Origin: Terriglobus sp. TAA 43
Lineage (GTDB): Bacteria > Acidobacteriota > Terriglobia > Terriglobales > Acidobacteriaceae
Length of the DNA: 64,000 nt
NCBI RefSeq assembly: GCF_000800015.1
Contig: NZ_JUGR01000003.1
Span: 275,071 to 339,070 of the forward strand
Direction: 5' to 3'
Numbering within the stretch: position 1 is the stretch's first letter; each line of letters starts with the position of its first letter. This document shows, piece after piece, positions 43,327 to 51,655 of this stretch. Below the pieces are notes generated by a model, which saw only the letters and a program-made list of their open reading frames with translations, did no database searches and was not told where the DNA came from. Both the position numbers and the translations under genes were made by a program.

Positions 43327-44841
43327 TCACTGTCCGATGGTTCTAAAGACCTTTTCCAGAACCTCAACGCCACGGTTGATTTCGTTTGCATTACACCCCG
43401 CGAATCCCAGCATGAGGGCAGGCTTCTGTTTGTATTGGGCCGTGAACGTCGAGATCGGAACGACTTCAAGTCCAAAACGCGCAGCCCGCTCGGCAACGAC
43501 TCGGTCGCTGAGCTTCGGCTTGATCCACGCGATTGTCCTCATCCCAGCCGCTGCAGCTTCCACTTCCAGATTCTCCGCTAGACGGCCGGAGGCTGCCTCC
43601 GTGAGGGAATGCAACCGTTCTGCGTAGACTTGGCGCATTTTTCGAACGTGATTGCCAAAATGCCCCTCGGTGATGAACTCAGCGAGAACTGCTTGCTCCA
43701 AGGTCGCTGGGTGTCTGTCTACGACGCTGCGCGCCCTTTCAAAGGTTTCAACGAGCCTCTCAGGGAGTACAACAAACCCTAGTCGAAGCGCATTGAAAAG
43801 CATCTTGGTGAAAGTGCCGACATACAGGACGGAACCTGACGCATCCACGCTGTGTAAGGATGCGAGCGGCTTCCCAAAATACCGATACTCGGCGTCGTAT
43901 TCATCCTCAATGATCCAGGCCCCTGATCGCACTGCCCAGGCCAAGAGTTCGACTCTCCTCTTCGCAGACATTACTGTACCCAATGGGAATTGATTCGCTG
44001 GCGTCACGTAGGCGACTCGCGCACGTGGCCCCAATTCAATCCCCTTTCCCACCTGCAACCCTTCAGAATCTATCGGAACTGGGATCACTTTGGCTCCGGC
44101 TGCGTGGAAGGCTTGCGATGCACCTGGATAGCCAGGGTCTTCCATCCACACTTCGTCTCCCGCATCAAGAAGAAGACGTGCGAGCAGATCCAAAGCTTGC
44201 TGCGCACCTGAGGTGACGACGACCTGTTCGGGAATGCATTTCACACCGCGCGATCTGCCAACGTATTCCGCAATGGCACGACGTAGGGGCTGATAACCCG
44301 CAGGATCGCCCTGACCATAAAGACTTCGTGGAGCATTTCGATAGACCCGCGCCGCCACCCGTGCCCAGAGGTCTACGGGAAACAGATCGATTGCTGGCTC
44401 ATAGCTTCTGAACGCCATGCCGATAGAGCGTGAACTCGGAAGCACAAACGAGGGGTTGAACAACCCCTTGGTATGCCTGCCCAGCGTTGCGCGTGACGTA
44501 GTTTTCCCAGCGACCTTCCATTTCGGAACCGTGTCCTCCTTGGCAGCAGGAGCGGACGCCACAAACGTTCCGGCGCTGAGTTCCGAAGACACATAGCCCT
44601 CTTCTCGCAGCTGATCAAACGCAGCAACGACTGTGCCACGCGACAGTCCATATTGATCCGCCAGGTTTCTTGTGGACGGTAGACGTGTTCCTGCCTTCAG
44701 TCGGCCATCGAGTATCGCAGAGCGAAGCTCTGTGTAAAGCCAGCGCCAAAGCTCTTGATGCGTCTTCCGTTCCCCAAGAACTAGATCTTGAAATGTTTCT
44801 GTCTTCGGCAAATGACACCGCCATTCGGAGTGATGGACCAT
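43327..44841 (-). CDS. MocR/PdxR-type regulator (GntR HTH fused to aminotransferase domain)
   Basis: A 504-residue MocR protein. The GntR winged helix-turn-helix (residues about 30-100) includes LPSTRNLADQYGLSRGTVVA. A fold-type I aminotransferase domain follows, with VTSGAQQALDLLARLL, IIEDEYDAEYRYF, and GTFTKMLFNALRLGF, whose Lys would bind PLP. MocR regulators sense PLP or amino-compounds and usually act on divergent promoters. The divergent operon at 44909 and the cupin promoter both carry similar inverted repeats. The start is uncertain: a TTG about ten codons in is an alternative. Confidence 0.9.
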   Translation of the reverse strand: MVHHSEWRCHLPKTETFQDLVLGERKTHQELWRWLYTELRSAILDGRLKAGTRLPSTRNLADQYGLSRGTVVAAFDQLREEGYVSSELSAGTFVASAPAAKEDTVPKWKVAGKTTSRATLGRHTKGLFNPSFVLPSSRSIGMAFRSYEPAIDLFPVDLWARVAARVYRNAPRSLYGQGDPAGYQPLRRAIAEYVGRSRGVKCIPEQVVVTSGAQQALDLLARLLLDAGDEVWMEDPGYPGASQAFHAAGAKVIPVPIDSEGLQVGKGIELGPRARVAYVTPANQFPLGTVMSAKRRVELLAWAVRSGAWIIEDEYDAEYRYFGKPLASLHSVDASGSVLYVGTFTKMLFNALRLGFVVLPERLVETFERARSVVDRHPATLEQAVLAEFITEGHFGNHVRKMRQVYAERLHSLTEAASGRLAENLEVEAAAAGMRTIAWIKPKLSDRVVAERAARFGLEVVPISTFTAQYKQKPALMLGFAGCNANEINRGVEVLEKVFRTIGQ

Positions 44842-44856
44842 TCGTTAGGCTCAATA

Positions 44857-44876
44857 TGGACTGTTGGCCTAGTCCA
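44857..44876. promoter_or_regulatory. Candidate MocR operator in the divergent promoter
   Basis: TGGACT (44857-44862) and AGTCCA (44871-44876) form a perfect 6-bp inverted repeat with an 8-bp spacer in the 67-bp gap between the MocR gene and the AhpD-like operon. MocR proteins bind such sites between divergent genes. Confidence 0.5.
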
Positions 44877-44908
44877 ACCAACTATAGCCTCATTTCTAGG
44901 AGGACGAA

Positions 44909-45379
44909 ATGAAAGTACGACTGGACCCGTCGAAGGCATCACCATCAGCCTACAGCGCACTCTTTGGAATGGAAGGCTTTGTGCGGAAGGCTTCGAAGAT
45001 TGAGCCCTCGCTTATCGAGTTGGTCTACATGAGAACGTCGCAAATTAACGGCTGTGCGTTCTGCATCGACATGCACTCGAAGGATGCACGCGCGAACGGA
45101 GAGTCGGAGCAACGTCTCTACGCTCTCTCGGCGTGGAGAGAAACAACGTTCTTTACCGAACGCGAGCAAGCGGCGCTGGCTTGGACGGAGGCGCTTACTC
45201 TCATCACCGTCGGCCACGTACCTGACGAAGTCTACGAAGAGGTACGTCGTGAGTTCAGTGAAGAAGAGCTCGTCAACCTCACGGTTGGGATCAACACGAT
45301 CAACGGTTGGAACCGCATTGCGATCGGTTTCCGCATGTGTCCTGGAAGCTATGATCCGCACGCGAAGAAGCGCGAGTAA
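44909..45379 (+). CDS. Carboxymuconolactone decarboxylase/AhpD-like protein
   Basis: A 156-residue all-helical protein of the AhpD-like group. The redox box NGCAFCIDMHSKDARANG contains the CxxC and the His that form the peroxidase-type active site. It is longer than minimal domains because of the C-terminal NLTVGINTINGWNRIAIG helix common to this subclass. AGGAGG lies five bases before the ATG. It is the first gene of a five-gene plus-strand operon divergent from the MocR gene. A role in disposing of peroxides or reactive small molecules is likely (inference). Confidence 0.92.
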   Translation: MKVRLDPSKASPSAYSALFGMEGFVRKASKIEPSLIELVYMRTSQINGCAFCIDMHSKDARANGESEQRLYALSAWRETTFFTEREQAALAWTEALTLITVGHVPDEVYEEVRREFSEEELVNLTVGINTINGWNRIAIGFRMCPGSYDPHAKKRE

Positions 45380-45432
45380 ATATCCCTCATTCTTCTGCAG
45401 GAACTCCGCACCTACTTTGAAAGGAATTCACC

Positions 45433-45840
45433 ATGACAAAACTACTTCTTGCTCTAACCCTCGCGTTACCAGGCCACGCTGCACAGGTCGGTAGCGTTAC
45501 GGAACTCCTTAAGAAGGATTTAGCCGGAACCGAGGGGAAGGAAGGGCTGATGATCACGGTCGACATTGCCCCCGGTGAAACCGTGCCGAGTCATCGACAT
45601 AACGCTGCTGTGTTTGCGTACGTTCTCGAGGGGGACATCATTACGCAGATTGAGGGCAAGACTCCGCTGACGCTTCATGCAGGACAGAGCTTTTACGAAG
45701 CTCCCTCGGACGTACACCTACCAAGCCGAAACCTTAGTGAGAGCAAACCCGCGAAACTTTTGGTCTTCTTCGTGAAAGACGCAGGGGCTCCGCCTACGGT
45801 TGTCATCACCCCTGATGCGACTTCTCATGATCGGCACTAA
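45433..45840 (+). CDS. Secreted single-domain cupin, paralogue 2
   Basis: A 135-residue cupin with a short signal peptide (KLLLALTLALPGHAAQ). GETVPSHRHNAAVFAYVLEG and LHAGQSFYEAPSDVHLPSRN provide the cupin metal ligands. It closely parallels the cupin at 42772-43155. AAAGGA precedes the ATG. It follows the AhpD-like gene by 53 bases and precedes an epimerase, so cupin and epimerase recur as a pair on both sides of the regulator. Confidence 0.9.
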   Translation: MTKLLLALTLALPGHAAQVGSVTELLKKDLAGTEGKEGLMITVDIAPGETVPSHRHNAAVFAYVLEGDIITQIEGKTPLTLHAGQSFYEAPSDVHLPSRNLSESKPAKLLVFFVKDAGAPPTVVITPDATSHDRH

Positions 45841-45882
45841 GCAACAACAGAGGGCGTAGTACGGCCCTACTAGGAGAAAACG

Positions 45883-46818
45883 ATGAAAGTTTTTGTTGCA
45901 GGCGCAAGTGGAGCACTCGGGGTGCCCTTTCTAAAAGAACTCGTGGAGCATGGACACCACGTCACGGCAATGGCTCGTTCAGCGGCATCGCAGGCGAAAA
46001 GGAGTGGTGGCACGATTGACTTCGTACAGGTCGATGCCTTCGACAAGGAAGCTGTACATGAAGCCGTGCAACGCGCAGCTCCGGATGTCGTGGTGGACCT
46101 CCTCACGTCATTGCCGAAGAATTTAGCTGATCTACCCAAAGCGTTCCCCCAGGATAGGAAGCTCCGAATTGAAGGCGGCGGTAACTTACATTCCGCTGCG
46201 ATCGCGGCTGGTGCGAAGAGGTACGTGCAACAGTCGAGCGGCTTTTATCTAAAGCCGGAGCACGGCGAACTTGCTACGGAAGCTGATGGCTTTCAAGTGA
46301 ACTCCAGTCCCGATATTTCTCTTGGGTGTCAGATGCTGACTCTCTTAGAGACTCGTGCATTCAGCGATTCGCGAATCGAAGGTGTGGCCCTTCGCTATGG
46401 ATTCTTCTACGGGCCCGGTACTTGGTACACACCAGACGGAGGAGCCGCTGATCTGGTTCGACAGAGCTCACTCGCGCTGATCGGCGATGGCCGCGCCGTG
46501 AACTCATTCATACACGTTCAGGACGCTGCGGTAGCAACTCTTGCCGCTCTCCACGCGGAGCCAGGCGTCTACAATATCGTCGATGACGATCCAGTATCGG
46601 TTGCCGAATGGCTGCCTGCTTTCGCTCGCTATGTTGGGGCTCCGGTTCCTCCGCGCGTCAGTGAGGAAGAAGCACTCAAGACGATGGGGCCTGATGCGGT
46701 CTTCTATCACAACGGTCTGAAAGGGGCACGCAACGACAAAGCAAGAGTGGATCTTTGCTTCCGGCCCCGCCGCCTCGAATGGCTCAGCCCCTTACGCGCA
46801 TCGATTCCGGCGAATTAG
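45883..46818 (+). CDS. NAD(P)-dependent epimerase/reductase
   Basis: A 311-residue extended SDR. The nucleotide motif is VFVAGASGALGVPFLKEL, followed by VVVDLLTSLPKN, QQSSGFYLKP and a LRYGFFYGPGTWY substrate region, then YNIVDDDPVSVAEWLPAFA, typical of epimerase-like proteins. AGGAGA precedes the ATG by five bases. It is the third gene of the AhpD-cupin-epimerase-DoxX operon. The substrate is unknown; it may reduce or rearrange a reactive aldehyde or ketone. It is only distantly similar to the epimerase at 41885. Confidence 0.9.
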   Translation: MKVFVAGASGALGVPFLKELVEHGHHVTAMARSAASQAKRSGGTIDFVQVDAFDKEAVHEAVQRAAPDVVVDLLTSLPKNLADLPKAFPQDRKLRIEGGGNLHSAAIAAGAKRYVQQSSGFYLKPEHGELATEADGFQVNSSPDISLGCQMLTLLETRAFSDSRIEGVALRYGFFYGPGTWYTPDGGAADLVRQSSLALIGDGRAVNSFIHVQDAAVATLAALHAEPGVYNIVDDDPVSVAEWLPAFARYVGAPVPPRVSEEEALKTMGPDAVFYHNGLKGARNDKARVDLCFRPRRLEWLSPLRASIPAN

Positions 46819-46843
46819 ACGTATCGAAAGGTAAACCACTGCG

Positions 46844-47038
46844 ATGCGTACTGAGCAACATGAGACGAGCTTAGCAACGGCGGGGAATGAGGCCGATCAA
46901 CTCCGCCAGCAGGTCAGACAACTCCAAATCTGCGTGGCCGACCTCTTAGCGACAAACCAGTCGCTAAGAGTCCGGCTGCTCAGTGCAGAACGCAAACAAC
47001 CCACTTCATCTGTTCCCGAACTGGAGTCCCAGTCATGA
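46844..47038 (+). CDS. Small coiled-coil protein coupled to DoxX
   Basis: A 64-residue hydrophilic protein with a short coiled coil (ADQLRQQVRQLQICVADLLA, leucine spacing of about seven). Its stop overlaps the DoxX ATG by four bases (ATGA), so it is probably translated and couples expression of the membrane protein. No family is recognised. It has one Cys. A partner or adaptor role is possible but unsupported beyond the coupling. Confidence 0.55.
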   Translation: MRTEQHETSLATAGNEADQLRQQVRQLQICVADLLATNQSLRVRLLSAERKQPTSSVPELESQS

Positions 47039-47493
47039 AGGTCCCAAAATCGTCATTGCTCGAAGACCTCATCGTTGCCTTCGCGCGAATTGCTCTGAGC
47101 GCAGGCTTCTTGTCGGCTGTCGCTGACAGATTCGGAGTATGGGGTCCACATGGCTCGGCCGGTGTTGCCTGGGGCGACATGATCCATTTCCTTGGATACA
47201 CGCATCGGCTCACCGCCATCTTTCCGGTTGCTTTCAGCAACCTTCTTGGATGGTTCGCGACATTCCTAGAAATAGGATTTGGCCTGTGTCTGCTTCTGGG
47301 ATTCCACGCGAGAGCGATAGCTAGCCTCAGCGGCCTCCTACTCCTGTCGTTCGGAGTCTCGATGGTTATGGCATCTGGATCGAAGTCACCGCTTGATGCT
47401 TCGGTCTTCGCCGCTGCTGGCTCCGCGTTTCTTCTTTCTCTCCGGAGTCCGGACCGATTCGCGTGGGATTCCAGAGCACGGGCAAATTCGTAA
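47035..47493 (+). CDS. DoxX-family membrane protein
   Basis: A 152-residue protein with four hydrophobic segments: IVAFARIALSAGFLSAVADR, FSNLLGWFATFLEIGFGLCL, IASLSGLLLLSFGVSMVMAS and the last VFAAAGSAFLLSL. This is the layout of the DoxX/TauT-like family, which includes thiosulfate:quinone oxidoreductase subunits and many uncharacterised stress proteins. It ends the AhpD-like operon. In other bacteria DoxX genes often travel with AhpD-like and cupin genes, supporting a role in handling oxidative or organic stress. Confidence 0.88.
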   Translation: MKVPKSSLLEDLIVAFARIALSAGFLSAVADRFGVWGPHGSAGVAWGDMIHFLGYTHRLTAIFPVAFSNLLGWFATFLEIGFGLCLLLGFHARAIASLSGLLLLSFGVSMVMASGSKSPLDASVFAAAGSAFLLSLRSPDRFAWDSRARANS

Positions 47494-47721
47494 CCCGCTG
47501 ACAAGAACGTGAGCGTTTATGGGGTCAATTAGTAGAAAGCTACTTCTGCGGCGAGAAGGGCGTCGTTTGACAGCGGCGAAGATGCAAGGCGCACTTTCAT
47601 ACAAGACACCCAGCGGGCTTTGAGTCCATTCTTGGCATCACGGTACTAGAGCCGCAATCGATGCCAAAGGCAAAAATGTTTGAGAATGCTCTGCCCCTTG
47701 GAGCACAGCTGGACTGCACGT

Positions 47722-48015
47722 TTTCTGAACAAGCTCAACTCAATCAGCCCCAACCCCGGATTCATTCCGAAGTGGAGTGACAAGCCGCTCCTGAAGAGCT
47801 ATCAGAAGGAGAAGCCGCCGCTTAGCTAGCCACGGACGACCAACTCGCTCTGTCTGAAATGTGTCCCGGAGAGATCCGCAAACAGATTGGGGACGGCCCG
47901 CCACCGCACGAAATTCTTCTGAATCAGAACGTCGGAGAGATCAAAGCTCAAATTGTCGAACGAGACGGAAAAATCCTGATGGTCAAAGACTGTCCGCGAG
48001 TGGTGGAAGAAGAAT
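47722..48015 (+). pseudogene. N-terminal stump of a class B-type radical SAM protein
   Basis: From 47722 the frame reads FLNKLNSISPNPGFIPKWSD and KSYQKEKPPLS, then an in-frame TAG, then PRTTNSLCLKCVPE. A frameshift near 47867 leads to EIRKQIGDGPPPHEILLNQN and VGEIKAQIVERDGKILMVKD ending at CP. The last stretch and the CxxC match the N-terminal zinc-ribbon-like region that precedes the radical SAM core in tetraether-lipid-synthase-like proteins. The SAM core itself (CxxxCxxC) is gone. The fragment runs in frame into the LutC-like gene, which begins 15 bases later. Confidence 0.5.
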
Positions 48016-48029
48016 CGAGAGAGCAAGGG

Positions 48030-48686
48030 ATGAGCGAAGTGCGCTTCAAAGTATTGGATACGGTTCGCCGTCAGCTCGCAGCCGACCCGGACATTAAAGA
48101 TCTATCGACAGAGTCGGCGGAGGCCGCCTATGCGCGGATTCTGAGGACGTACCAACGCACTGGGACGCTGGACCATGGAGAGACGTTGGAACTTTTCTAC
48201 GACCGCTTGCGCGACTGGGACAGCGAATTGGTCTTTACGAATGCAGCTGGCATTGCCGATGCAGTGTTGCAAGCCATGCGCGATTCGAATGAGACACTGC
48301 TGCTGGTGCCAACCGGTCTGACCGAGAACTGGCTGCCCTCTAGTGACCTTGAGATTCGGCGCGACGAGAACCTTCCACTACAGCTATTGCAAGAGCCACG
48401 CACCGTTCTTACAGGCTGCACCGTCGCCGTCGCGATGAGCGGCACCATCATTCTGGAACACGGCGACGAACAGGGTCGCAGGGCGGCAACGCTACTGCCC
48501 GATCATCACATCTGCGTGATTCGCAAGGATCAGGTGGTGGAGACGATCGCAGAGGCGATCACGCGCATCACGAGGCGGACATCGCCTATCACGACCATCG
48601 CCGGCCCCTCAGCCACAAGTGACATCGAGATGACGCGCGTTCGTGGTGTACACGGGCCGCGCCGTTTGACGGCCGTCATCGTGTAG
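48030..48686 (+). CDS. LUD-domain protein, LutC-like
   Basis: A 218-residue LUD-domain protein of the LutC/YkgG type. Landmarks are VFTNAAGIADAVLQAM, LLVPTGLTENWLPSSDL, VAMSGTIILEHGDEQGRRAA and the C-terminal TTIAGPSATSDIEMTRVRGV followed by GPRRLTAVIV. The frame is open upstream to 47859, but that part belongs to the radical-SAM stump; the ATG at 48030 gives the family's usual length. LutC normally works with LutA and LutB in L-lactate oxidation. Neither is adjacent here, so it may pair with genes elsewhere or be an orphan. Confidence 0.87.
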   Translation: MSEVRFKVLDTVRRQLAADPDIKDLSTESAEAAYARILRTYQRTGTLDHGETLELFYDRLRDWDSELVFTNAAGIADAVLQAMRDSNETLLLVPTGLTENWLPSSDLEIRRDENLPLQLLQEPRTVLTGCTVAVAMSGTIILEHGDEQGRRAATLLPDHHICVIRKDQVVETIAEAITRITRRTSPITTIAGPSATSDIEMTRVRGVHGPRRLTAVIV

Positions 48687-48724
48687 GAACTACATACATT
48701 CGAAACGAGACTTGGAAAGTTGCT

Positions 48725-48747
48725 TCCTCCGCAGCGGCCGCGGAGGA
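48725..48747. terminator. Strong hairpin between convergent genes
   Basis: TCCTCCGC (48725-48732) and GCGGAGGA (48740-48747) form a perfect 8-bp, GC-rich stem with a 7-base loop in the 84-bp gap between the ends of the LutC-like and AraC genes. There is no T-run, but position and strength fit a bidirectional terminator. Confidence 0.55.
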
Positions 48748-48770
48748 GATGGGTCGGAGGAGAATGAGCA

Positions 48771-49730
48771 TCATCTCACGCTGACGGGACTCTGAGCACC
48801 GCATCGGTTCGGACGCCACTGCGGGAGGTACTGTCCAGGCGTCACGCCCGTGATTTTTTTGAAGTGGCGTGTGAAATGACTCTGGTCGGTAAATCCGATT
48901 TCACTCGCGACGTCCACAATCGAAGCTCCCTCACTGAGATACTTCTTCGCCGCTTCAATTCGAATCTGTGTCAGGTAGGCGTGAAGAGACAGTCCCACGC
49001 GTCGACGGAATGTCCGCATCAAGTGAAACCTGCTGAGTTGAGCGATCTCAGTCATATCGTCAACGCTGATGCTCTTCCAATAGTTCTTATTGAGATAGTC
49101 TCTGACGCGGAGGATTTTGCTTCGCTCGCCGTAGATGACCGAGTCGCTTGTTGGCTCAGCCACGAACTGTTCGCTCAGACGAGAGAACACATCCGCCAAG
49201 TCGTTCTCAATATTGAGAGGGTCCGCGTCTCTCTCCAGTTTGCTATGCAGTCGCAGCAGGCTCGTTGCGAGAGCTGCATCCCGGACAAACGGCTGCGCAA
49301 ATTGAGGAACTCCAGAGCCGAAATCGTCCGATCGGTTCTGAAAGAACTCCTTCTCAAGGTAGATAACGCGGAATCCCCAACCACTGTCCGTTGCAGGTTT
49401 CGGGGCGTGAACTTCGCCTGGATTGAGTAAGAATACCGTTCCAATCGGAAGAACATGGGTTGAGCTTTGACAATAGATACTCATCGTTCCACGGTCGACA
49501 ACACCGATCGCAGGAACAGTATGAAAGTGCTGGGCGAATTCGTACTTCTGGTATGAACCTTGCAACATCTCGACATTGTCGAGCCCCGGATGGCGCCAGA
49601 TTCGCGACGTGTCTTCTGGCCGCATCGGCCTCGCGTCCTGGGAGCGCACGGTCACCTCGTGCGCCATCGACCTCATAGAGACCGGGACTTGCTGTGCGCT
49701 GCCCTTATCGACATCTGCGATCTGGCTCAC
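48771..49730 (-). CDS. AraC-family regulator with N-terminal cupin sensor
   Basis: A 319-residue AraC protein. The N-terminal AraC-binding cupin (about 30-180) has FHTVPAIGVVDRGTMSIYCQ and FLLNPGEVHAPKPAT. The C-terminal double helix-turn-helix includes LSRFHLMRTFRRRVGLSLHA and IVDVASEIGFTDQSHFTRHF, followed by KKITGVTPGQYL. Start taken at GTG 49730, but ATGs 18 and 21 codons downstream are equally plausible. It is divergent from the TolC/HlyD/FUSC efflux operon, 140 bp away, and is the likely activator or repressor of it. Confidence 0.9.
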   Translation of the reverse strand: MSQIADVDKGSAQQVPVSMRSMAHEVTVRSQDARPMRPEDTSRIWRHPGLDNVEMLQGSYQKYEFAQHFHTVPAIGVVDRGTMSIYCQSSTHVLPIGTVFLLNPGEVHAPKPATDSGWGFRVIYLEKEFFQNRSDDFGSGVPQFAQPFVRDAALATSLLRLHSKLERDADPLNIENDLADVFSRLSEQFVAEPTSDSVIYGERSKILRVRDYLNKNYWKSISVDDMTEIAQLSRFHLMRTFRRRVGLSLHAYLTQIRIEAAKKYLSEGASIVDVASEIGFTDQSHFTRHFKKITGVTPGQYLPQWRPNRCGAQSPVSVR

Positions 49731-49870
49731 AGCTTAAGTTTAACAGGACGGGACATTGCTTCTATGACACAAATCTCAATGCAGAGGATGGATATATCTC
49801 TCTCAATGTAGAGCAAGAGCACTATCCTACAAGACCGTTCTGCTGGTCGTTCGAGAAGCTTGTATATGTG

Positions 49871-51334
49871 ATGCCTGTTGCGAGAGACATATCCAAAGTT
49901 AGCCCGACGTGGCGGCCAATCATCCTACTTGCGCTTGCCTCGGCAAGCATGCAGGCTTGGAGCCAACATGCCCCAAGTCTCCCAAATGCGCCTTGGCAGC
50001 CAACTACGACGGTACTGAAGAAGTACGTACCCATCGTTACGCACGATGAGGTGAAGATGGATGCAGCCGATGCGTACACGCTCGGACAGTTGATCGATAT
50101 TGCGGAATCGAATAATCCGACGACTAGGGAGTCTTGGAATCACGCGAAGGCGAGTGCCGCCGCAGTCGGGATCGCAAAAAGCGAGCTCTACCCAACGTTG
50201 TTCGCATTCGCTACGGGCAAAAATTACAACCTGCCGCCGCTCCTCTATAACACCTTCGTCGTCCAAGATATCGGCCTCTTTGCTACTGCAGTCCATCTTG
50301 ATTACACCTTGATTGACTTCGGCACTCGCCGGTCTGAAATCACGGCAGCACAGGCGAAGCTCGTCGCTGCGAATCTGAGCTTCAATGACACGCACCTGCA
50401 ACTGATTCAACAGGTGAGCCAGGCCTACTACGCTCTTCTAAACGCACGCGGCTTACGGGCGGCGGCGGAAGTGAATCTCACTGACGCGAAGGCTCTTGAA
50501 GAAGCTGCGCAGGAGAGACGTGACAATGGTCTCGCGACACTGCCAGATCTTCTCGAAGCCCGTGCGGAACGAGAAAAGGCAAACTACGATCTCCAGAGTG
50601 CGATTGGAGCGGAGAAGACTGCCTTTGGCGATTTGGCGACAGCCATCGCAGCACAACCCGTTCATGCCTTCAAGGTCCAAGGACTCGATGACCTTCACAT
50701 CCCCAATGCCTTGGATCAGTCCGTAGAGGACGCAATCGCAAACGCGTACAAGCAGCGCCCAGACCTATTGGCCGAAAAGGCAAAGGTCAAAGCTGCCCAT
50801 GCCGAAGTGACTCGCTACACCTCGGCTTACTTCCCTACGCTGAGCTTCGAAGCTGAGGGCGGTTGGGTTCGCGCGTGGGGACAGCAAAAGACCTATCCGG
50901 GGACGTACGCCCAGACCCGAACGTACGAGACCGCTCTCTCGCTCAAATGGACGATCTTCGATGGCCTGCGGCGCGAGAACCGTATCTCCCAAGCCAAAGC
51001 CGAGGAGGCCGAAGCAAAGAACGCCGTTCATGAGCGCGAGGACCAGATCGGTGAACGTGTATGGGCCAGCTATCAGGAGGCAGTCACGGCGCTGGAACAA
51101 CGTAAAGCCGCGGCTTCGCTGCTTGCGGCCTCCGCCGAGTCCCATTCTGCCTCGGTCGAGTCGTACAAGGATGGCGTACGCAATTTACTTGATGTCTTGA
51201 ACGCGGAGCGTGATCTTGCACGGGCTAGAGCTCTTGATGTCACTGCCCGTACACGAGTCTTGCAGTCGTTTACCGGTCTCGCCTTCAGGACCGGCGACCT
51301 GCTCGCGCAACATCCGAAAGGTAACACCCCATGA
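49871..51334 (+). CDS. TolC-family outer-membrane efflux protein
   Basis: A 487-residue TolC-like channel. An N-terminal signal region (PIILLALASASMQAWSQ) precedes two repeats of the outer membrane efflux domain: GIAKSELYPTLFAFATGKN with QQVSQAYYALLNARGLRAAA, and AEVTRYTSAYFPTLSFEAEG with YQEAVTALEQRKAAASLLAA. The ATG at 49871 is chosen since 59 earlier codons in the open frame lack protein character. It heads an operon with YtcA-like, HlyD-like and FUSC genes, forming a complete three-part efflux pump. Substrate may be aromatic carboxylic acids or a drug (family-based inference). Confidence 0.9.
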   Translation: MPVARDISKVSPTWRPIILLALASASMQAWSQHAPSLPNAPWQPTTTVLKKYVPIVTHDEVKMDAADAYTLGQLIDIAESNNPTTRESWNHAKASAAAVGIAKSELYPTLFAFATGKNYNLPPLLYNTFVVQDIGLFATAVHLDYTLIDFGTRRSEITAAQAKLVAANLSFNDTHLQLIQQVSQAYYALLNARGLRAAAEVNLTDAKALEEAAQERRDNGLATLPDLLEARAEREKANYDLQSAIGAEKTAFGDLATAIAAQPVHAFKVQGLDDLHIPNALDQSVEDAIANAYKQRPDLLAEKAKVKAAHAEVTRYTSAYFPTLSFEAEGGWVRAWGQQKTYPGTYAQTRTYETALSLKWTIFDGLRRENRISQAKAEEAEAKNAVHEREDQIGERVWASYQEAVTALEQRKAAASLLAASAESHSASVESYKDGVRNLLDVLNAERDLARARALDVTARTRVLQSFTGLAFRTGDLLAQHPKGNTP

Positions 51335-51639
51335 AGATCAATCCATTGCTGAATCGAAGGAACTTTGATAATTCGATCGGAAAGTGCGTCACGCTGACTT
51401 TCACAACGCTATCTGTCCTCAGCCTAAGCGGTTGTTCCAACGCACCGACATTCAATCTTCTCGGCTCGTACTTCCCGGCTTGGATTATCTGCTTCGCGGT
51501 CGCGACAGGCCTGACGGCCGCTGTCCATGCAATGTTCACCAAAGCAGAGATCGTGAAGGAGCTATGGCCGCTGCCTGTTGTCTACACCTGCCTGACCAGC
51601 TTCCTGAGTTGCACGCTCTGGATCATCTTCTTTAACTAG
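51331..51639 (+). CDS. YtcA-like small lipoprotein/membrane protein
   Basis: A 102-residue protein with a lipobox (LSVLSLSGCSNAPTF) after a hydrophobic stretch, followed by two membrane segments (PAWIICFAVATGLTAAVHAM and the C-terminal TSFLSCTLWIIFF). GSYFPAWIICF resembles the YtcA family found beside HlyD/FUSC pumps. It overlaps the TolC stop by four bases (ATGA). It probably sits in the inner membrane as a small pump component; its role is unknown. Confidence 0.78.
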   Translation: MKINPLLNRRNFDNSIGKCVTLTFTTLSVLSLSGCSNAPTFNLLGSYFPAWIICFAVATGLTAAVHAMFTKAEIVKELWPLPVVYTCLTSFLSCTLWIIFFN

Positions 51640-51655
51640 TGAGGCCCTGAGTCCC

